DNA of 64,000 nt from Cladocopium goreaui (GCA_947184155.2 CAMXCT020005013.1:62001-126000), one strand, 5' to 3'. Counted from the first letter of the stretch, positions 45,253 to 57,928 are shown. Program-made: numbers and translations. The notes: generated from the letters alone by a model not told the origin.

Positions 45253-48200
45253 TGGTCATGTCATTGCGGATCATCAAACCCCGTTCTACATTTTTTCACC
45301 AGCAACATTTGAGACCACCAAACAGGGTAGTACTGGTTCTAGGATGTATGTTAACTCTCTCCATCGCCGTCCCATGTGTTGACAGTGTCAAGTTATATTA
45401 TGTTATAGTATGTTATAGTCCCGAACTGATAAAACATAGGGTTTCTCAACCACTTCCCATCTCTCTCGAAATCGCCAGTGTCAGGAGGCATAGCAGAAGC
45501 TCCTTGGCTTGAACAGATGGGGGGTTCCATGTCGTCATGGGGATACCCCAATCGCTGGATGGTTTGTTTCATGGGAATCCTATGAACATGGCTGGATGAC
45601 TAAGTGTACCATGACTGGACGGAAACCTCCAAATCACCAAAGGAACCTGAAAACTGAAAACCGTGTAACATGTGTCAATACAAAACGCATATATAGATAT
45701 CATAGTAGAGTATAGCCGTAAGCAAAAAATGAACAATGATGGCTGTGCGATATCTGGTTTGCCCTCCGGTAATCGGAACATGGCAATGGACAATTCCAAT
45801 CCTGAGTGGGAAAATATAGGATAATGATGGATAATGATTTGAAGTAAATTTCCAGCAAGCCAAGTGAACAACCTTTTTTTTGCCGCTCTAGTTTGGCAAA
45901 TCTTAGAGCCCGTATATGAGATTCTGAAGGCTCAACACAGCGGTTCCCCCAGTGTTTCTTCTTGTTTCGCTCTGGGTGATGGGCTCCAAACACTACTTTG
46001 AAATCGGGCAACCATTTCACCCCAACCCCCATGAACTTTCAATTACTAATATAGTCGGAGTGAATGACGCCCAACGATACAACGCTACTCCCAGTGATAG
46101 TGATAGTGGCAGGTGATATCTGTTTACAAATCCTTTACCCGTGTGGTTGTTGCCTCCATATCTTTCATTGGATCATCCCGAATAGCCCAGGGGTGAAAAT
46201 AACACATGCCGAATCATTCTGACATCGAAGCCACCAACGAGTTGATATATGTTGGTATCATAAGTGTATATGTAAGATTATGTAAGTCATTGATGGTCAT
46301 TGTAATTCCTACTGGATCAGGCCTCAAGTCGTCCAAGCAATGGCCAAGCATCGACTTTTCGCATTTAGTGCCACCACATTGGCAGGCGGTCCCCAGTGCC
46401 ACTTGATCACTGACCTCAGTTCTGGGATATCATGATTGCGAGTGACCATGAGTGACCATATGCACTATGAATTTCCCCCCAGGCCAAAAAGAACAAATCC
46501 AATAAAGTATAGAAGGATTTTGATTGGTGTGTAGTGCTTATTCTTCTATTACGGGGGGAAGGGATTTTTACTTTAAAATTTTGCATGATGATTTTAGAAC
46601 AAAGCGGATTGGTTGTTGGGACAGGCGCTTTTCATGGCTTTCCCTGCCAAAGTCTCTTGAGCATTGAGGATTCCTGGAGTTCGAGTTGCTACCACCCCTC
46701 AATCGAGAATTGAGAAACTCGTCCTTAAAGCAAGCATGATATCTGTTCTGTGAGCACACATATGTATATATATATTATTTTCATTTACACGATTATATAC
46801 GCATATACCTATAACATCCTATAACTAGCCTATAACTGCTTGTGACTTTTTTCTTAACACCCCAAAAAGATACACATTTTTTTAAAAAATAGTGACAATT
46901 CACTGTTCTATCTTTTTGAGGATTACTGTGTTACTATACTTGAACTTGTGTTGCTAGAACTAAACCTGGTTGCTATGCTTGAACATACTTGAGTACTTTT
47001 GTTGTGTGTGTTGCATAAATCCCCGTTGTTGGCGCACTGCAGCTATCCCTGGCACACTCGGATGGTGAAAACAGAAACCACAAGAAATTCTATCCTCCGA
47101 AAGAAATTCAACTGGTTTGAAAGCAAACCATCTCCCAACCTTTTGGGCCACTGGATCTGGGCACCTATACATCACGAATCAGAAACAACATGAAATAGGC
47201 AAACAGGCTGTTAACAAGGCAATGTCTTTGATAATCCCACCCACTAAGTCACTAACCATCACTGGTATGGAAAAATCTTCGGCCAGGTCGTTTCTTTTTC
47301 CCCATGGGGTGCCCTGGATCCTACACCATTCCTGCACCAAGACACAGGGCATTCCAATCCCTCCATCATTTCTTGGGCAACAAGGGAAGCTGGCACCACC
47401 TGCAACTCCGGTCCGACGCCACCTGTCGAAGAGTGGGTGCTTTTTTGGGGAAGAAATAGCGGATAACCTTAGCATGGCGAACCTTAAACACTCTGCCATA
47501 ACAAATTGCCCAAAATTGTAGCTGGCTAGTTACATATTGAATATGCATCATACATATATGCATATATATATATGCATGTGTATATATATATATGCATATA
47601 CACCGGGTGGTGCCCCCCAGTTGTATCATATTAAATAAATATGTATATATATATGTGTGTGTGTTCCTTACCTAGTTATAAGATGTTTATGAGATGTTAT
47701 CACCAGCTTATGTCTCGTATGTATTACCAAACCAGATTTTAGTGGTCTGAAACAACAATTCAACCAAATTTACGTTCTTTTGACAGGTTTACTATTTATA
47801 TAACCAGTCCACTCATGGGAAACCTACAGGGTCGGGGTTCAGATGGGTTCAGATTTGCTCATACAGAACACTCTAAACAAATCCAAAAGCCTTGGCATGC
47901 CTTGGCTTAGGCTTGGAAGGTTGTTTGCTTGTTGGACATGGAAGATCCAAACATCCGGGTATAGAATAGGCATCATATCACTTCCACCGGTCATACAAAG
48001 GTATTGGATAATGGCACGCTAGCCGTTGCATTTCCAAGTTTTCGGCATACTTGGAGGGTCTAGATATTGTGACCACGTATAGAAGTAGCTGGCTTTTTGA
48101 TCTTTTCGGATTCGTGCCACATCCTGGTCTCTTCAAACTGAGAAGCTGGTCCTGCTTTAATGCGTTAATCGCTGGGGAATGCCAACACTTGGGCTTTTGC

Positions 48201-48524
48201 CACACCACAGCAATGGGGAAATCCTCATCAACCAAGGACACATGAATGCAATCCTGCAAGTTTAGGAAGTCACAAAAAGAAGCCCGGTTAGTCAGCCAAC
48301 ATCTGTGGATCGCAAACTCACTCGTGGCAATATGTGGCAATAAACACCCATGAATCTGAACAACAAACGTCCAAACTACACAGTCAAATAAAATACACAC
48401 GCATATAATATCATATAATATGCATTCATGACACTACACACAATAGATGATATCTGTATATAAATATATTATATATATACACCCAAAAAACTCACCAGTC
48501 CCCACCCGTCAGGCCTGGCTCAAA
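45253..48524. other. No firm gene; a few protein-like minus frames
   Basis: Minus frames at 47179-47499 (for example KRNDLAEDFSIPVMVSDLVG) and 47978-48400 (for example FCDFLNLQDCIHVSLVDEDF) read like protein to the eye, but frames of this length are expected by chance in 64 kb and their third positions are not GC-rich. TATATA runs occur at 46760-46775, 47560-47600 and 47640-47660. I call no gene. Confidence 0.4.
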
Positions 48525-48712
48525 TTGTCCAGTGGCATCCACAAGAACTTCCACAGGTTTTGCGGCAGAAAGGTACGCAACCAAACAACATGAAAGGTAC
48601 CACCGAGATGATGCCTGGCGTGATATGGGCGCTTAAGGGTGGTGAAGGTTTACTTAAGGATGGCGTGGGGGAGTCAGCTGGGAATGAGGATGAGGACTGC
48701 GGGTAGGATGGG
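48525..48712. other. Exon-like patch, strand undecided
   Basis: The plus frame gives GVIWALKGGEGLLKDGVGES then AGNEDEDCG. The minus frame (48520-48774) gives SAHITPGIISVVPFMLFGCV. Both use the same third codon position. No splice site or family is certain. Confidence 0.2.
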
Positions 48713-50262
48713 AGACAGTCTGGAATACAAAGGATACAAATTTTGAAACCAAAAACCAAAAACCATGTTTCCAAATGGGATGGGCCAACAATTCTTCAGC
48801 TGAATCATCGTAAATGGGTTGCCAAAAAAGGCTTCAAGGACGATCGCCCAAATACCTCACATATGGGCCACAATAAACACCGCCAATATGAAAAACTTGA
48901 AAAAACAGGGTTTCTATGGGTTTCTAGAGGGCTATTTGATACTATGTGATTTTTTGATAAAGAGGACCGGGAAGGACTTGATTCAACTGATCTTCAGACT
49001 CGTTTCGTGCATTTACGCGGGTTTCATCAAACCACAATTTCGACATGCCGCTTTGAATCCGCCCCCCTCTCCGCCAATCACAACAAGGCACCGCCATCAG
49101 ATCATACACACGGAATTTGCAACTCAACATTCACTTGAACCACTGCGGGGACGGCAAGGATGACGGAAAACCCATCGGAAGCTGCCTAGCGCGCCTTGGG
49201 GTTTCAATCAGCTGAAAGGAAACAAAACTGGACAGCAGGTTTAAAACATTTCTTTTGGCATTAAGCCATACGCCATCCTATCAATCCTCCATATAGGTCC
49301 GGGTTTCTTGTTTTCGTTTTCTTAGACTCGAACAGCACCCTTTTTTTTTCCCCGCCGTGTGGCCTAGCCTAGGATACCCCAAACTGGAAAATTCAATTCA
49401 AAGCAATCCATCCGGTTTTTAAAATTAAACATGGCCAGAACCAGAACACATTGACATCCGTGAGTACATGACTTTCCTTGTACGATCCTGTAAACAAAGG
49501 AAGGCCTGTTCTTTGATGTTCAAATCCATATAGGTTTGCCAATGGATTTCGATCAAATTCTAGTGGATAAGGTTTTAAAATACCAAAGCAATCCAAAGCA
49601 ATGATAATTGATGTATATAATTTAATTGCATTTTGAAGATTATTGAGTAATACATAATTTCATAATTTCGTGGAGGTTATCAATATTTCATAATATTTCA
49701 TCCAATGAACAGAAACAGAAACTTCTTCAGATCGAAATGGGAAAATCCCCTCGGCGATCTCCCCTCCGAAACTTCTTTTTTTCAGCAGCACGTCTCAGCT
49801 GGAGTGTTCCAATCCCAAGCCGTCAGGTCCTTGCGAGTCGAGTCTACCATGGATTGGGTTTATCATGATGGGGGGTGTAAAAATTACAAAATGATGGTTA
49901 ATATGATGTAATATGAGTTTAATATATGGAAATATGATGGGGAAGCATATGTGGATTTCAATGGCTTGATCTTGTTGAGAGATGTTGGGAGAATGTACGG
50001 TGAAGACCCGGATTTTTGCCAGCAAACTCTGCAATTTGTCCATCTCACCCAACTCAAAACCAATCAAACAGATGACCGAGATCATATTGCTACACCCAAC
50101 CTTAAGAACAAATGGGATTGACGTGAGGTAATCCATTCTTAGAAGCACCACTTTCATCACCGTACATCGCCCAGAAGTCTTGGTGAAATCACCGTACGTC
50201 ACTGAGGAACCATCCATTGGTTACCAGTTTCCCTACGAAAATTGCTATTTGAAGATATACAT
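48713..50262. other. No firm gene
   Basis: A 140-codon minus frame at 49795-50217 contains SGRCTVMKVVLLRMDYLTSI and GEMDKLQSLLAKIRVFTVHS. It is unrecognised and near chance length. The 48819-49163 plus frame is similar in standing. Confidence 0.4.
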
Positions 50263-50380
50263 GGAGGTTTCCTGAGTGGAGCTACTCCTAAAACACCATT
50301 TAAAAAGATTGATTTTCCATGGAATAAACATGAATAAACCATCCAGCTATTTACTATTCCATTTATTGAACCCCCCTAAC
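50263..50380. mobile_element. Second MITE family, copy 2
   Basis: It starts GGTTTCCTGAGTGGAGCTAC and ends with ATTCCATTTATTGAACCCCC. The middle GATTGATTTTCCATGGAATA and AAACATGAATAAACCATCCA matches copy 1 (45132-45252). The ends are more diverged than in copy 1. Confidence 0.55.
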
Positions 50381-50474
50381 AATCCTTCAATAAGGCCCCT
50401 TAGGGATGATTATCACTTACTAACCATCATTCCAGTGAGGTTGCAGTGAGGTTACTATCATTTACCCAGATAGA

Positions 50475-50505
50475 TACCCTCCGGTAAATTAACGTAGACC
50501 CTGTC
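50475..50505 (+). mobile_element. Lone end of the TACCCTC MITE family
   Basis: TACCCTCCGGTAAATTAACG with no matching right end nearby. It is closest to the left end of the element at 2547. Confidence 0.5.
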
Positions 50506-50766
50506 ATTGTTATTCATCGGGGTTGAAAAATGAGTTTCCACTAGATAAAAATGTGTTGTTTGCAGGGTACTGCTAATTTACCCAAATAGATCATGTGCGT
50601 TGACAATGGTTGACAATACTTAATGGTTAATCATATGGTGAATATCGTTATTAATCTATTACATGAATGATATGGTTATATATATAAACCCATTCACCAT
50701 CATTTCAGAATAGACCATATACCTCATTAACCGTATATTACATGATTAACCATAGGTGATATACAG

Positions 50767-50876
50767 TACCCTCTGGTAAACGTTTACATAACTATGGAAA
50801 ATCACCATCTTCAATGGGCAAATCCACTATTTCTATGGCCATGTTCAATAGCAAACTGTTAAATTACCAGAGGGTA
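50767..50876. mobile_element. TACCCTC MITE, intact copy
   Basis: The ends TACCCTCTGGTAA (50767-50779) and TTACCAGAGGGTA (50864-50876) are perfect inverted repeats. The element is 110 bp, or 106 bp flanked by a TA duplication, which would fit the Tc1/mariner-type target. The interior has CATAACTATGGAAAATCACC and CTATGGCCATGTTC, weakly complementary. Confidence 0.8.
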
Positions 50877-50879
50877 TAT

Positions 50880-51265
50880 GGTTATGATAATAATGGTTGA
50901 TAATAATGGTTGATAATAATGGTTGATAATATTGGTTATGATAATTATGGTTAAACCATGGTTAATACCCTTTGGTTGATGATGATAATGGTTATAGAAT
51001 GGTTGAAGATGGTTAACCATGGTTAATACTGGTTAAGTATTGGTCGGTGATATTCATGATATTCATTGTCATTAACCAAATGTTAATAATTAGCTAGTTG
51101 ATGAACCATTTAATCATTATATAATAATTAACCATTAGTTAGTTAGTTAATGAACCATTAATCATTTAGTTAATGAACCATTAGTTAGTTAATCAACCAG
51201 TAATAAATTAGCCATTAGTTAATGAACCATTAATTAACCATTAGTTACTGTACTCAACCAAATTA
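50880..51265. repeat. AATGGTTGATAAT and TTAACCATTAGT low-complexity stretch
   Basis: First three near-exact copies of AATAATGGTTGAT, then mixed GGTTAA / TTAACC words, then TTAGTTAATGAACCATTA words. A loose repeat with a strand switch part way. Confidence 0.7.
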
Positions 51266-51276
51266 ACCAATAATAA

Positions 51277-51438
51277 TCTCCAGTCCCTGCCCCGCCGGCC
51301 CCGCCGGCGCCGCCTTCCGCTTCCGCCAGCACGCCCAGCGCCCCCACCGGCCGTCGCGCGCGGGCGCTGCGTGGCGCAGGGGGCGTCCAGCCCACTGGGC
51401 CTGGCCCCAGGGGGACCTTCTTGAGAAACCTCCAGTGA
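51277..51438. other. GC-rich exon-like island
   Basis: About 160 bp of very GC-rich DNA inside AT-rich sequence. The plus frame is open for 53 codons from just after a TAA to TGA at 51436 (Pro/Ala-rich start, then SASASTPSAPTGRRARALRG). The minus frame is open too (SARARRPVGALGVLAEAEGG). They share the wobble position. No recognised family; strand undecided. Confidence 0.25.
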
Positions 51439-52607
51439 AACAAGAAAAAATGTGGATTAACCAACCAAAAATCATGGATTAAACCAACAAAAATCATGGA
51501 TTAATCAAAGAAAATCATGGATTAACCGGCAAGGAGTAATATAAATAATGATTTAACATGGTTTAACCACAAACAAATGGTGGTTGAGCCACCAAAAATG
51601 ACGGTTGAACGAAGAAGGGGTTGAACCGCCAGGTATATTTGGAGTGTTCATTTCTTCATGGGCGGCCAGAATGGGGATCTACGCTCTGGCAGTCTCATCT
51701 GTTCATGGACTAACCATCATTTCTTGTGACGCTGCAGTGGGGCGGCTATACTCGCTATAGTTTATCCACATGATGGTATAAGCTCTGCAAACTGGACCTA
51801 AGTAGGATAAATGAACCCTATCAAAATAATTTGCATTGGGAAATGATGCTCCTATATGTTCCCATATACTGGAAAGATCTAGAAAGTGCTGCCTGCATCA
51901 ATTTAAAGGGCTATTCTGAGCCACCTAGTTGACAAGCATCAACTCTTTGGCAACCGCAACTCAATTTCTGGCAACTGGATGCGATTCGCTAGCATTTGTT
52001 GTATATCCCAGCATATCCCACTTCTTTGAACAATCTAGCCCACTTAGCAAGTCATCACTAGTCCAAATTAATTGGTCCATCTTTGGTATAGAAATGTAAT
52101 GAAATGTATCTCTACCAGCAATCCTAGAAGCAGACCCCAATGTGATCCCAAATTGCCCGTGGGTAGCTGCCGAACCTGGCTCCTCTCGTCTTGAGTCGCC
52201 TGCTGGAAACCATAGGTCCAGTGCAATCATTAGCCCAGGTACAAGCAAAACACATTAAATGTGGCAATCACCAACCGACCAGATAAACATTAAATATATT
52301 TGTTGTTACAATCCATTTTACTATATATCATATTAAAATATAAAGTAACACATTATGTTACACACATGTTTCAACAAATCTGCAGAATGAATATATGCAC
52401 ATACGGAAATAAAATGATATATGTATTATATATATATATATTGTAATTATATTTTCTCACAATGATATATATATATATCGTACTATGGCGAAGAAAAGAA
52501 GGTAAATCAACGAAGCTACGGGACTGCTATTGAGACTGGACCTTGGGTCCAATGATCCAGTGTCATCATGGGTATCCCAATGACATCACAGTAAAATATG
52601 AAATGAG
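51439..52607. other. No firm gene
   Basis: Starts with several AAAATCATGGATTAA words (51465-51530). The minus frame 51961-52248 contains GITLGSASRIAGRDTFHYIS and KKWDMLGYTTNASESHPVAR. It reads like protein but is of chance length and unrecognised. Confidence 0.4.
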
Positions 52608-52727
52608 TACCCCCTGGTAATGACTAACAGTTTGCTATTGAAAATTGCCATAGAAATAGTGGAATTACAAGGATTTACCCATTAAAAATTGTGATTTTCC
52701 ATAGTTATGTTAGTTTACCAGAGGGTG
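52608..52727. mobile_element. TACCCTC MITE, intact copy
   Basis: TACCCCCTGGTAA (52608-52620) faces TTACCAGAGGGTG (52715-52727). The right half GATTTTCCATAGTTATGTTA matches the reversed left half of the copy at 50767. Length 120 bp. Confidence 0.75.
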
Positions 52728-53441
52728 TGTCCCAGTCAAAAGCTATTAACCGGCAAGTCGCATGTTTGTACGTAGTGACTTGGCCCAAGTTTGCCTAAAT
52801 CCCAATCATCCTCAAACATTTGCAAAGAAAAGTCAACTTGTTGCAAGCAAAATCGCAATCTTTTCTGATTCATTCGATCATTGCTATATACCCTGCTAAA
52901 CAAGTTGTTTTCAATACAGAAGCAATGAAATTACCCAACCATTACCTAGAAGATTGGCTCGCTTTCTATATCTTACATTCTTAAGGTCAACCTTGGATTA
53001 CTAAACAATGAGTTATTAATTAATTAGTTGGGTACTCCCCAAATAGTAGTAATATGTTATAATATGATACTTAAATGATACCCCCGCAATTAAACAGCAT
53101 AATTAGATGTGTATTCATCCAGGGTTGACATGTATATATCACTCGGATTCATCATCCCAGATGGGATAGAAACGTGAAGAGATTCGGGGAAACAACAACG
53201 CAATCAAACGGTTACCCCCCTTTGAACACCCAATGTCTAAACAATATGCTTAATTAAACGTCTTAGAACATGTTTATACAATGTCTATCAACTTATCACC
53301 AATATCTTAACTTATCATACGGGAGGGAAAAGCCAAATGGTACGAAATTATGTCTATGCTTCCTACGGAATTAGCTGCTGAATCCAACACTTAGAGATAA
53401 AAGATTTCACAAGCCTTTCCACTATCGTCATTGACCTAGAC
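52728..53441. other. No gene seen
   Basis: AT-rich and unstructured. Confidence 0.5.
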
Positions 53442-53594
53442 ACATTCTAAGTGTTAAATTCCCCGGTACGTTCTAAGTGATGAATCTTGATATTTGAACG
53501 TTCTAAGTGGGGTGCTTAGAACGTAGACGAATAGTCACTTAGAACGTCCAAAAAGCGTGAAATATTCAGATTTTTCCAAAATACGTTCTAACTG
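53442..53594. repeat. Six copies of ACGTTCTAAGTG in both orientations
   Basis: Plus copies at 53442 (one change), 53468, 53498 and 53583 (one change). Minus copies at 53514-53524 (shortened) and 53536-53547. The pair at 53498 and 53514 makes a tight hairpin. The spacing is uneven, so this is not a simple tandem repeat. Confidence 0.75.
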
Positions 53595-54309
53595 ATTGTC
53601 CGTCGCTATATATCCCTACCTTTGATAGGCTGGTTTACATCCCTATCTTTGATAGAAACAAAACAGGACAACATCAGTAGTTGGGGGTAAAACCCATGAG
53701 TTTGTTTGGTGCTTTGTTTCACGTTGTATCTTTTTGTTGGGGGTTCCTATTGTTGATTGTGATTATCATATATAACATATTACCATCCCTCAATTCCACT
53801 AAATCTCAAAGACCATTGGGTCTTTGGCTAAATATGTGGGGGTAGAATATCTTCTTTTCCCTTGGAGCCTCCTGAGAAAAATATAGAACCGTCAAATGCA
53901 TGTCTCAAATAGAGCAGCAAGAATTCAACAAATAGAGCAGCAAGAATTCAACAAATAGAGCAGCAAGAATTCAACCTGCTCCATGTTTCTTCAGGTAATT
54001 ACCACACGGCCAAGCCGCAACTGGGCTCTTCATGTTGAGATGAATCTTGCCAAGACTTGTCCGAAGTGAACACAGGAAACCACCATATTTGGGAGTAAAA
54101 ATAGGAACCAATGGTCTCCTGTGAAAACAAATATATTCAACCATATTTATATAACCCATTCAACATCAAACAGCATATATCAGCAGATTATCTATCTCCT
54201 TTCTGAACATTCAACATCAAACAGCATTATCTCCATATTATCTCCATATTAGAGCAGTGGTCCAAAGTCCATGATTTTCTCTTGCGAAAAAGGCGACACG
54301 TCACAGGAT
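53595..54309. other. No firm gene; short direct repeat
   Basis: AAATAGAGCAGCAAGAATTC is present three times in a row at about 53908-53972. The minus frame 53971-54159 (FTPKYGGFLCSLRTSLGKIH) is unrecognised. Confidence 0.5.
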
Positions 54310-54440
54310 TCCCATGGATCTGCCTTCCACCTCGCAGCGCGGCAGCGCCAGGTGCAAGGTGCCGGACGTGCCGGACGTGGACGTGGACGTGGACGTGGCA
54401 CTACCTCGGCGCGGTGGACGTGCCGGGGCCCCCTTTGCGG
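54310..54440. other. GC-rich exon-like island ending in GTAAGC
   Basis: A GC-rich patch with a GACGTG repeat (GGACGTGGACGTGGACGTGG) and, on the plus strand, a possible donor GCGGGTAAGCGG at about 54436. The same GGGTAAGCG follows the island at 42.6 kb. Three plus frames and one minus frame are open. One plus frame gives HYLGAVDVPGPPLR before the donor. Unrecognised. Confidence 0.25.
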
Positions 54441-55469
54441 GTAAGCGGCTTGGTGGAAATCCAAAGGAAAATCCATGGTTTTCCGAAAATGATCTGCATT
54501 TCTGGTGGGGTTTTCTGGGTTTTCTACAGCCATGTAAACGTTTACAGGAACGGAACTATGTTTAACTTGCTTTAACTACCAGACTGTAACTGATCTAAGT
54601 ATGTTAGGATTGTTTAAGCAAACAAGTTGGGCAAACAATTGTGTGTTGAAATGATTTCACCCAGAAATTGCCCAAGTTTGTTCAGACATCACAAAAATGC
54701 AAGTAAGCATACATCCTACATGGAGCATATGGGTATTGTAAAAAGGCCTGTTTTAACTCATTTAGCAAACACATTTAGATTTCCGCGGAGACAAAGGAAA
54801 CATGATTTGACGTCATTTGTGTTTTACACATATATCAGCGCAGGGATCTTTACTGTGCAAAAAAGCCGACTTATCCAACTCAAATTATTATTTTTGTTTA
54901 AGGGTTTGTGTTTTAAGCCGAACATGGTTTCATAGTAACATAAGTTGGAATTTTCCTGTCAAATATTGGAATCATCTGATTCCAGCCAGAAATTGATCGT
55001 TTCACGCTACAGTTAGTATTGGTGAATCATCCTGGGATCCTGCTGTGGTCGTGGTGCTTCTAATTGTTCTACCCAACCAAATAAATGGAATGTTGGTATG
55101 GTAGCCAACACAACTTGGGATTTCCCAAGGTCATGTATTCCTTGGATAAACGTGATATATTAATTAATCAACTAAAATGTTGATTTCACCTGGTGCCCGG
55201 CCAAAAAAAAGATCCGTACTTCAGCAACAAAATGATTTCAACCAACAAAAATACGGGTGTCTAAGGCAGCCCTGGGGTGCAGGGTTAGGGACGTTTCAAA
55301 TCCAACACCATCAACACCAGGACCAAACAATGGCAATGCACGCCTGTTTTATCCACTCGATAACACAAGCTCTGAGGATCATCCGCTCCCGCGCAGCTCT
55401 TGCTGTCCTTCAAACTGTGACCTGGGAAGTTGGCGTCGGCATCACCTGGGTTTGCCTGAAAATGGGGTA
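54441..55469. other. No firm gene
   Basis: The plus frame 55177-55494 contains SITQALRIIRSRAALAVLQT and VTWEVGVGITWVCL, a moderately GC-rich patch (55350-55460) just before a MITE. It may be an exon, unrecognised. Confidence 0.35.
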
Positions 55470-55590
55470 TACCCTCTGGAAAACGTTTACATAGCTATAG
55501 AACATCACAACCTTTAATAAGTAAATCAACTACAGTTGCGACTATATAAATGGGCCATTTTCAATAGCTATGTTGAATTACCAAAGGGTA
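55470..55590. mobile_element. TACCCTC MITE, nearly intact copy
   Basis: TACCCTCTGGAAAACG at the left, ATTACCAAAGGGTA at the right, each with one change from the perfect end. The interior has TTTACATAGCTATAGAACATC and CATTTTCAATAGCTATGTTG, which extend the inverted repeat. Confidence 0.75.
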
Positions 55591-56733
55591 CCACAAAAAA
55601 TGTAATTCGACTACAAACAAATCGAACAATGAGGATAAATCACTGAATTTAGGGGTAACTACCTCATTTAGGGGTATATCAAAAACGGGAAAATGCTCCT
55701 CCGAAACATCTTAACCCAGGAATATCATGGAATATCGTCATATCATGTCATATCCCTCTCAAATGAAATAACCTGAAGCAACTGTCGTCCAAACATACAG
55801 CACGCAATAAAACAACACGCAGTTTGGAAACTCAATTCATAGTTCCTTGACTCCCCTGGCCACTAGCGAGTATGGATAAATGGATAAACAAAGCTCCCGA
55901 AATATCCAAACAATTCCAAACAGGTCCTCCGTTCACCGGAGGGGAACGGTAATGGAACTGTGCCAAGCCGCAGGCCACACAGCTCATGACCACTCAGAGA
56001 TTTCCATATCATTTGGGACGCGACGCCTTTTCCTCGACCTGGGAAAAGTCTCCAGGTCAATGACCTCGTAAAACTTGGCCTTTATTCCTTTCAACTTTGA
56101 GGACCTGGACCTACTGACCTACTATTACTTGAGGGCCTTGGGCCTTTTGGCGATGAAATCTGCGGAAACTGCGATGATTTTGAGCGGATGATGAAAATTC
56201 AGTGGCACTTCTGATGGATTTCTGGTTTCAAATAGTAAAATTAGTAAAACAAATCCATGGGAAATCCCAGTTCTCAGGGAAAAACAACACGCTCGCCATT
56301 TCCAAACGCGCCATTTCCCAGCGCCACCCAGCGGTGAAGCCGCCACCAGTTTTTCACCTTGCAATGTCACTTTGACATGTCCTTGGACTTCCCACTATCC
56401 ATGGATTATTATAATTATGCAGCATAATGCATGATTATAGATAGTATTATTCATGATTGACTTCCCATCTTCTTCTTGCGAAAAAACAGTATTATTATTG
56501 ACCATGTATGGTAGGTTAATATTCCCATTATATAAATCCACTATGACACTATGAATCCAATTATTGTTCACACGATAATAATCATATGAAAAATTCCATG
56601 GCGATAAAACGCTTGTAACTACAAAACAGTACTACAAATTCTTGTGTTTTTTTTTAATTAATATATAACAGGATAACAACCATACTAACCATATGATTAA
56701 GCATTATATATTGTCAACCATTCTCAACAACAT
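55591..56733. other. No firm gene
   Basis: TTTAGGGGTA occurs twice near 55648 and 55671. Minus frames 55863-56060 and 56125-56370 are moderately protein-like (for example RNPSEVPLNFHHPLKIIAVS) but unrecognised and of chance length. Confidence 0.4.
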
Positions 56734-56755
56734 TACCCTCTGGTAAGTTAACCAA
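56734..56755 (+). mobile_element. Lone end of the TACCCTC MITE family
   Basis: TACCCTCTGGTAAGTTAACC without a partner end. Confidence 0.5.
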
Positions 56756-56859
56756 TCTTCCGACCCCGCTTATTGGCAAGGTGTGGCTGTGAATTTACTG
56801 CTATGGGGAAAATATCGGGAACATCTGTGCAAATGGGGAACAACATATTACTGTAATAA

Positions 56860-57404
56860 AGCCCAATCATTAACCATATGATTAACCATGATAAATTATT
56901 GACCATTAATGAATCAATAACCTCAGTAATTTGATTATACCAACTCGGTAACCAATTCATACAAATGATATTAGCCACTAATCACCACATTATTATATTG
57001 ATTAAACAGTGTTAACCGTATTAATATTATATCAACCATCTTGTCAACCATGTTTAACCATATCATTAGCCATATTAATAACCATATTATTAACAAGTAT
57101 TAACGATTATTAATTAACCATTCTCTCTCTCTCTCTCCATAGCCATCTGGTGCAGTTCAGCGAGGCTAAAGGCGGTGTATAGTCAACCATGTCATCATAT
57201 CATTATTGACCAATACTATATTAACATATATATTGACCATTATTAACCATACTATTAACCAACAATATTCTTAACTATTTTCAACCATATTATTAGCCAT
57301 ATTTTTAACCATACTATCAACATTTATCAACCATTATTGGCTATTACTAGCTATTATCAACATATATTACTATTAACCAAATATTCACCAAATATTAACC
57401 ATGA
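56860..57404. repeat. AACCATATTATTAACC low-complexity stretch
   Basis: Dozens of AACCAT, ATTAACC and TATTAACCA words with no fixed period, plus a (TC)n run at 57122-57137. Resembles 50880-51265. Confidence 0.7.
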
Positions 57405-57540
57405 TATGGGTCCAAGGGCCAAGGCACTCCACTGGTCCCTTCTCTTCGCGCCAACTCGTCCAAGATGGCTTTGGGATCGATGCCTAGCGAGGCCCAGAGC
57501 ACCAAGAGGTGGAAGATCCTCAGGACATCTCAAGGTCGGA
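57405..57540. other. Exon-like patch
   Basis: GC-richer than its surroundings, with open frames on both strands (plus MALGSMPSEAQSTKRWKILR; minus LPPLGALGLARHRSQSHLGR). CTCAAG/GTCGGA at its right edge could be a donor. No family was recognised. Confidence 0.2.
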
Positions 57541-57690
57541 ATCATGGGAAAAACACGGGAAAATCATGGGAAAATATGGGAAATCATCCCAAAATCATTG
57601 CAAAAACACCGGAAAATATGGGAAAAGTCAAAGGAACATCGGAAAAACATGGGAAAATCATGGGAAAATCGGAAAATCATGGGAACTGTA
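57540..57690 (+). repeat. ATCATGGGAAAA array
   Basis: About 12 copies of a 10-13 bp unit (ATCATGGGAAAA, AACACGGGAAAA, AATATGGGAAAA). Scattered relatives continue to about 57870. Confidence 0.85.
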
Positions 57691-57928
57691 CGTGTGTGTG
57701 TGTGTGAGTCAATCCGCGCGGTGTGAAAAACTCATGGGATAATGATAAGGATAACCGTTTTAATCAATTGGAACATAATGGGACAAAAGGGATAATAATG
57801 GAATGACTGTTAAACGATGAGATTTAGATCACGGGAAAAGAATGGGAGTTCATGGGAAAATAGTGGACTGACATCAAGTGGGTGTCGCATGAAATAAAGA
57901 GAACTAATGGGACTACATGGTGTAAACA

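Noticed and set aside
47179-52248. A multi-exon minus-strand gene through the protein-like frames at 47.2, 48.0, 49.8 and 52.0 kb
   Set aside because: Frames of 100-140 codons are expected by chance in 64 kb, third positions are not GC-rich, and I recognise no family or splice sites.
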